A stretch of 64,000 nt of DNA, taken from positions 124,001 to 188,000 of the forward strand of contig QKHS01000012.1 in NCBI GenBank assembly GCA_003249955.1, written 5' to 3'. The position numbers and the translations under genes were made by a program. Under the pieces are notes generated by a model, which had not been told where the DNA came from, ran no database searches, and worked only from the letters and a program-made list of their open reading frames with translations. Positions 61,731 to 64,000 of the stretch are shown here, piece after piece (position 1 is the first letter of the stretch; every line of letters starts with the position of its first letter). The stretch is from Bacteroidales bacterium (GTDB taxonomy: Bacteria; Bacteroidota; Bacteroidia; Bacteroidales; ML635J-15).

Positions 61731-62267
61731 CTATTCACTTATTTTATAAATATGTTTCAAATTTCTTCCGAATCCGTCGTAGTCCAAACCATACCCGACA
61801 ATAAAATCGTTTGGAATATCAAAACAATAGTAATCTATCGGATAACAATTATTATATGCTTTTGGTTTATAGAGAAGAGTGGAAATTAATATCCGCTCAG
61901 GGTCAAAGCCTTTTAACTGCTTTATAATATTCTCCATTGTTATTCCTGTGTCAATAATATCTTCCAGTATTACTACTGTTTTTCCGGAGATATTTTCATT
62001 TAAACCTATAAGCTGTTTAATGTTTCCTGACGAAGAAGTTCCCTGGTAAGATGCAAGTTTTAAAAATGAAATACTGCAGTCAATGTTCAGATTTTTAAAC
62101 AATTCCGCAGCAAACATAAAAGATCCGTTTAAAATTCCCAGAAAAATCGGGTTTTTACCAGCGAGATCGGAATTCATTTTGTCGGCCATCAGCTTTATTT
62201 TTGATTCAATTTCATTCTGATCAAGATATGGCTCAAAATATTTGTCGTGTAATTTTATCTTATCCAT
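61731..62267 (-). CDS. hpt: Hypoxanthine phosphoribosyltransferase
   Basis: This 178-residue enzyme joins hypoxanthine or guanine to PRPP in purine salvage. The PRPP motif is VVILEDIIDTGITMENII (about residues 95-112). Other matches are FLGILNGSFMFAAEL near residue 42, LASYQGTSSSGN and DFIVGYGLDYDGFGRNL near the C-terminus. It shares a two-gene operon with adk, coupling salvage to AMP phosphorylation. Confidence 0.96.
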   Translation of the reverse strand: MDKIKLHDKYFEPYLDQNEIESKIKLMADKMNSDLAGKNPIFLGILNGSFMFAAELFKNLNIDCSISFLKLASYQGTSSSGNIKQLIGLNENISGKTVVILEDIIDTGITMENIIKQLKGFDPERILISTLLYKPKAYNNCYPIDYYCFDIPNDFIVGYGLDYDGFGRNLKHIYKISE

Positions 62268-62277
62268 TTTTATAGTA

Positions 62278-62400
62278 TTTAGAGTTAAAAAGTATTTAAA
62301 GTGCCTAAAGTTAAAAAAAATATTTAAAGTGTCTGAAGGAATTAGAGCGTTTAAAGTTTGGAAATTATTGCCATGTTTTAACTTTAGTTCACTCCGGACT
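62278..62400. repeat. Degenerate repeat of agttaaaaagtatttaaagt words
   Basis: This tract between hpt and purE is the reverse complement of the word family at 46523-46630. Its end (ctccggacttcaag) resembles the family at 47433-47482. It is non-coding. Confidence 0.6.
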
Positions 62401-62502
62401 TCAAGACTAATTTCGCAATAAAAGTAAATAATATTAATTATTTAATGCAAAAATAGAAATTACTTGTGTATTTTTACCATGTTAATTTGTTAAACATAAA
62501 AA

Positions 62503-63012
62503 ATGATGAAACCAATTGTTAGTATTATTATGGGTTCAGCCTCGGATTATAAAGTGATGGAGAAGGCTGCATTACAGTTAAACGAATTTAAAATTCCTTT
62601 CGAAATAAATGCATTATCGGCACACCGCACACCAGCAGAGGTGGAAGAATTCGCTAAAAATGCAGCAGGCCGCGGAATAAAAGTTATAATTGCCGGTGCA
62701 GGTATGGCTGCTCATTTATGTGGTGTAATAGCTGCTATGACTACAGTTCCTGTTATTGGTGTTCCGATAAACGCAAGCTTTGACGGTATGGACGCTTTAC
62801 TTGCAATTGTTCAGATGCCTCCCGGAATTCCTGTTGCCACAGTTGCGGTTAACGGGGCTCAGAATGCAGCTATACTTGCTGCCCAGATGATTGCAACCGG
62901 AGATGAAAAAATGGCTCAGATGCTTGTTGAATTTAAGGAAACACTTAAAAATAAAATTGTTTCAGCCAACAAAGAACTCGAAGAATACAAATATGATTAT
63001 AGGGTAATATAA
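62503..63012 (+). CDS. purE: N5-carboxyaminoimidazole ribonucleotide mutase
   Basis: PurE moves the carboxyl group of N5-CAIR to make CAIR in purine synthesis. The 169-residue protein has IIMGSASDYKVMEKAA at the start, the SAHRTPAEVEEFAK active site, IIAGAGMAAHLCGVIAAMTTVPVIGVP, MPPGIPVATVAVNGAQNAAILAAQ. It is the class I (bacterial) type. The divergent neighbour hpt belongs to the same nucleotide pathways. It precedes an outer-membrane protein gene by 16 bases. Confidence 0.97.
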   Translation: MMKPIVSIIMGSASDYKVMEKAALQLNEFKIPFEINALSAHRTPAEVEEFAKNAAGRGIKVIIAGAGMAAHLCGVIAAMTTVPVIGVPINASFDGMDALLAIVQMPPGIPVATVAVNGAQNAAILAAQMIATGDEKMAQMLVEFKETLKNKIVSANKELEEYKYDYRVI

Positions 63013-63028
63013 TCTCAGATTTTTACAG

Positions 63029-63856
63029 ATGAAGAAAATTCTTACATGTATATTGTTTATCGGTTTTGGATTGGCAGTTTCAGCGCAAACTACTACCAAT
63101 ACCGGTGGAGCAAGAGCTGCCGGAATGGCCAACGCCGGACTGACAAATCAGGATGTCTGGGCAGTATTTAATAACCCGGCTGCTTATAGCTGGATGAATA
63201 ACAAAGCAGCCGGACTTTTTTACGAAAACAGATTTTTAATGAAAGAAACCGGATACGGAGCTTTGGCTTTTTCATCTCCTCTTATGGGAGGTAATGTAGG
63301 ATTCGGATACTCGCATTTCGGCTATAGCCTTTTTCAGTCTGATAAATTTGCTCTTGGATTTTCACAACAATTATTTAAGAATTTTGCTCTCGGGCTGCAG
63401 GTTAATTATTTCTCCGTAAGGCAATCAGACTATTACGGAAATTTAAACTCTTTAACATTTGAAGCGGGGGTAATGTCTAAACCTAATGATAAACTTTCAA
63501 TAGGTTTTTATGTTTTTAACCCTCTTAACCTTTCGTATTTTGAAAATACAGATTTTAAAATGCCGGTAGCTTTAAGACTTGGCTTTTCTTACCTTTTCAG
63601 TAAAAGTTTGCTTTTATCTGTTGAAACAGGCAAAGCAATTAATGGATATACTCCGGTATTCCGTTCCGGTATTGAATATAATATAAATGAACAATTTGCT
63701 GTAAGAACAGGAGTAGCTTTGTCTCCTACAGAATATTCATTTGGGCTGGGATATAATAACTTTATCCAGAAAAATAAAATAGGTTTTGATATCGCTTATG
63801 CATATCACGAAGTGCTAGGATCAACACCTAAATTATCTATTAATTATGAGTTTTAA
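63029..63856 (+). CDS. Outer-membrane beta-barrel protein (PorV/PorQ-like)
   Basis: A 275-residue protein with a signal peptide (ending AVSAQ). The mature N-terminus TGGARAAGMANAGLTNQDVWAVFNNPAAYSWM matches the start of PorV/PorQ and UPF0164-type barrels, with the typical NPA turn. The rest is alternating amphipathic strands ending KLSINYEF. PorV and PorQ are T9SS accessory barrels; this one is shorter and its role in secretion is not established. It overlaps the next gene by 11 bases. Confidence 0.78.
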   Translation: MKKILTCILFIGFGLAVSAQTTTNTGGARAAGMANAGLTNQDVWAVFNNPAAYSWMNNKAAGLFYENRFLMKETGYGALAFSSPLMGGNVGFGYSHFGYSLFQSDKFALGFSQQLFKNFALGLQVNYFSVRQSDYYGNLNSLTFEAGVMSKPNDKLSIGFYVFNPLNLSYFENTDFKMPVALRLGFSYLFSKSLLLSVETGKAINGYTPVFRSGIEYNINEQFAVRTGVALSPTEYSFGLGYNNFIQKNKIGFDIAYAYHEVLGSTPKLSINYEF

Positions 63857-64000
63857 GACATTTGCCATATGCTTTCTGATGCTGATGTTTTCTGCATCTT
63901 TTCTGTTTTCGCAGGAGGAGACAATTTCTTCTCTTGATGAACTTATAGAGGAAATAGCATCTTCAAGCGATGTGGAACTCGACTATACTACCTTGTTTCA
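63846..64000 (+). CDS. Start of a secreted protein, probably helix-hairpin-helix (ComEA-like) type (partial)
   Basis: The frame from ATG 63846 runs past the window end. The visible 51 residues begin with a signal peptide (MSFKTFAICFLMLMFSASF, ending LFSQ) and continue EETISSLDELIEEIASSSD. From memory, the same N-terminus precedes helix-hairpin-helix domains in Bacteroidota proteins next to purE and barrel genes, but the HhH region lies outside the window. It overlaps the barrel gene by 11 bases, suggesting coupling. Confidence 0.6.
   Translation, partial: MSFKTFAICFLMLMFSASFLFSQEETISSLDELIEEIASSSDVELDYTTLF

Overview
The window comes from a member of the Bacteroidota, most likely an anaerobic or microaerophilic Bacteroidales/Marinilabiliales-type organism. 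The evidence is seven type IX secretion (T9SS) cargo proteins with C-terminal sorting domains, Bacteroidota-type promoters (TAnnTTTG), few Shine-Dalgarno sites, and the gene pairs fur-purA and hpt-adk. A complete cytochrome bd oxidase operon next to a [FeFe]-hydrogenase maturase gene (hydE) suggests an anaerobe that can respire or scavenge traces of oxygen.

Layout. 1-920: the end of a T9SS cargo gene, then inverted repeats and six tandem 99-bp hairpin units. 921-7.1 kb: a beta-helix T9SS protein; a four-gene unit (thioredoxin-like, ApbE flavin transferase, DUF4266 lipoprotein, DUF3570 protein); a lipoprotein. 7.2-9.8 kb: tRNA-Val(GAC), purA, a Fur-family regulator, crcB. 10-22 kb: secreted proteins, including a 2074-residue giant and a 1021-residue paralogue whose promoters share an array of direct repeats. 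22-27.5 kb: ABC permease, Nudix hydrolase, AlbA-type protein, phosphoesterase, ornithine aminotransferase, OB-fold lipoprotein. 27.7-35.4 kb: ffh, folD, hydE, the DUF4492-cydA-cydB operon, an unlisted 42-codon gene and a CitE-like protein. 35.5-45.7 kb: an accessory block. It starts with a decayed outer-membrane gene, followed by DUF454 and an epimerase. Then comes an operon of a PEP-dikinase-like enzyme, a nucleotidyltransferase and two thymidylate-kinase-like proteins, which converges 3 bp away on a gene fusing an HMG-CoA-reductase-like domain to an aminoglycoside/choline-kinase-like domain. 45.7-64 kb: SDR, cysQ, cstA, a 1675-residue type B T9SS cargo protein, valS, a repeat-built FN3 adhesin-like protein, a tandem-domain adenylate kinase, hpt, purE, an outer-membrane barrel and the start of a further gene.

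Most promising novelty: the 38.0-45.7 kb block. Its enzymes (dikinase, nucleotidyltransferase, small kinases, reductase-kinase fusion) look like tailoring chemistry for an unidentified small molecule or cell-surface compound and match no pathway I know. Second: the paired promoters at 18.3 and 21.8 kb, which point to one regulator controlling both paralogous surface proteins. Third: the tandem adenylate kinase whose second domain has lost a substrate-binding arginine. All functional calls rest on reading motifs by eye; no search was run.
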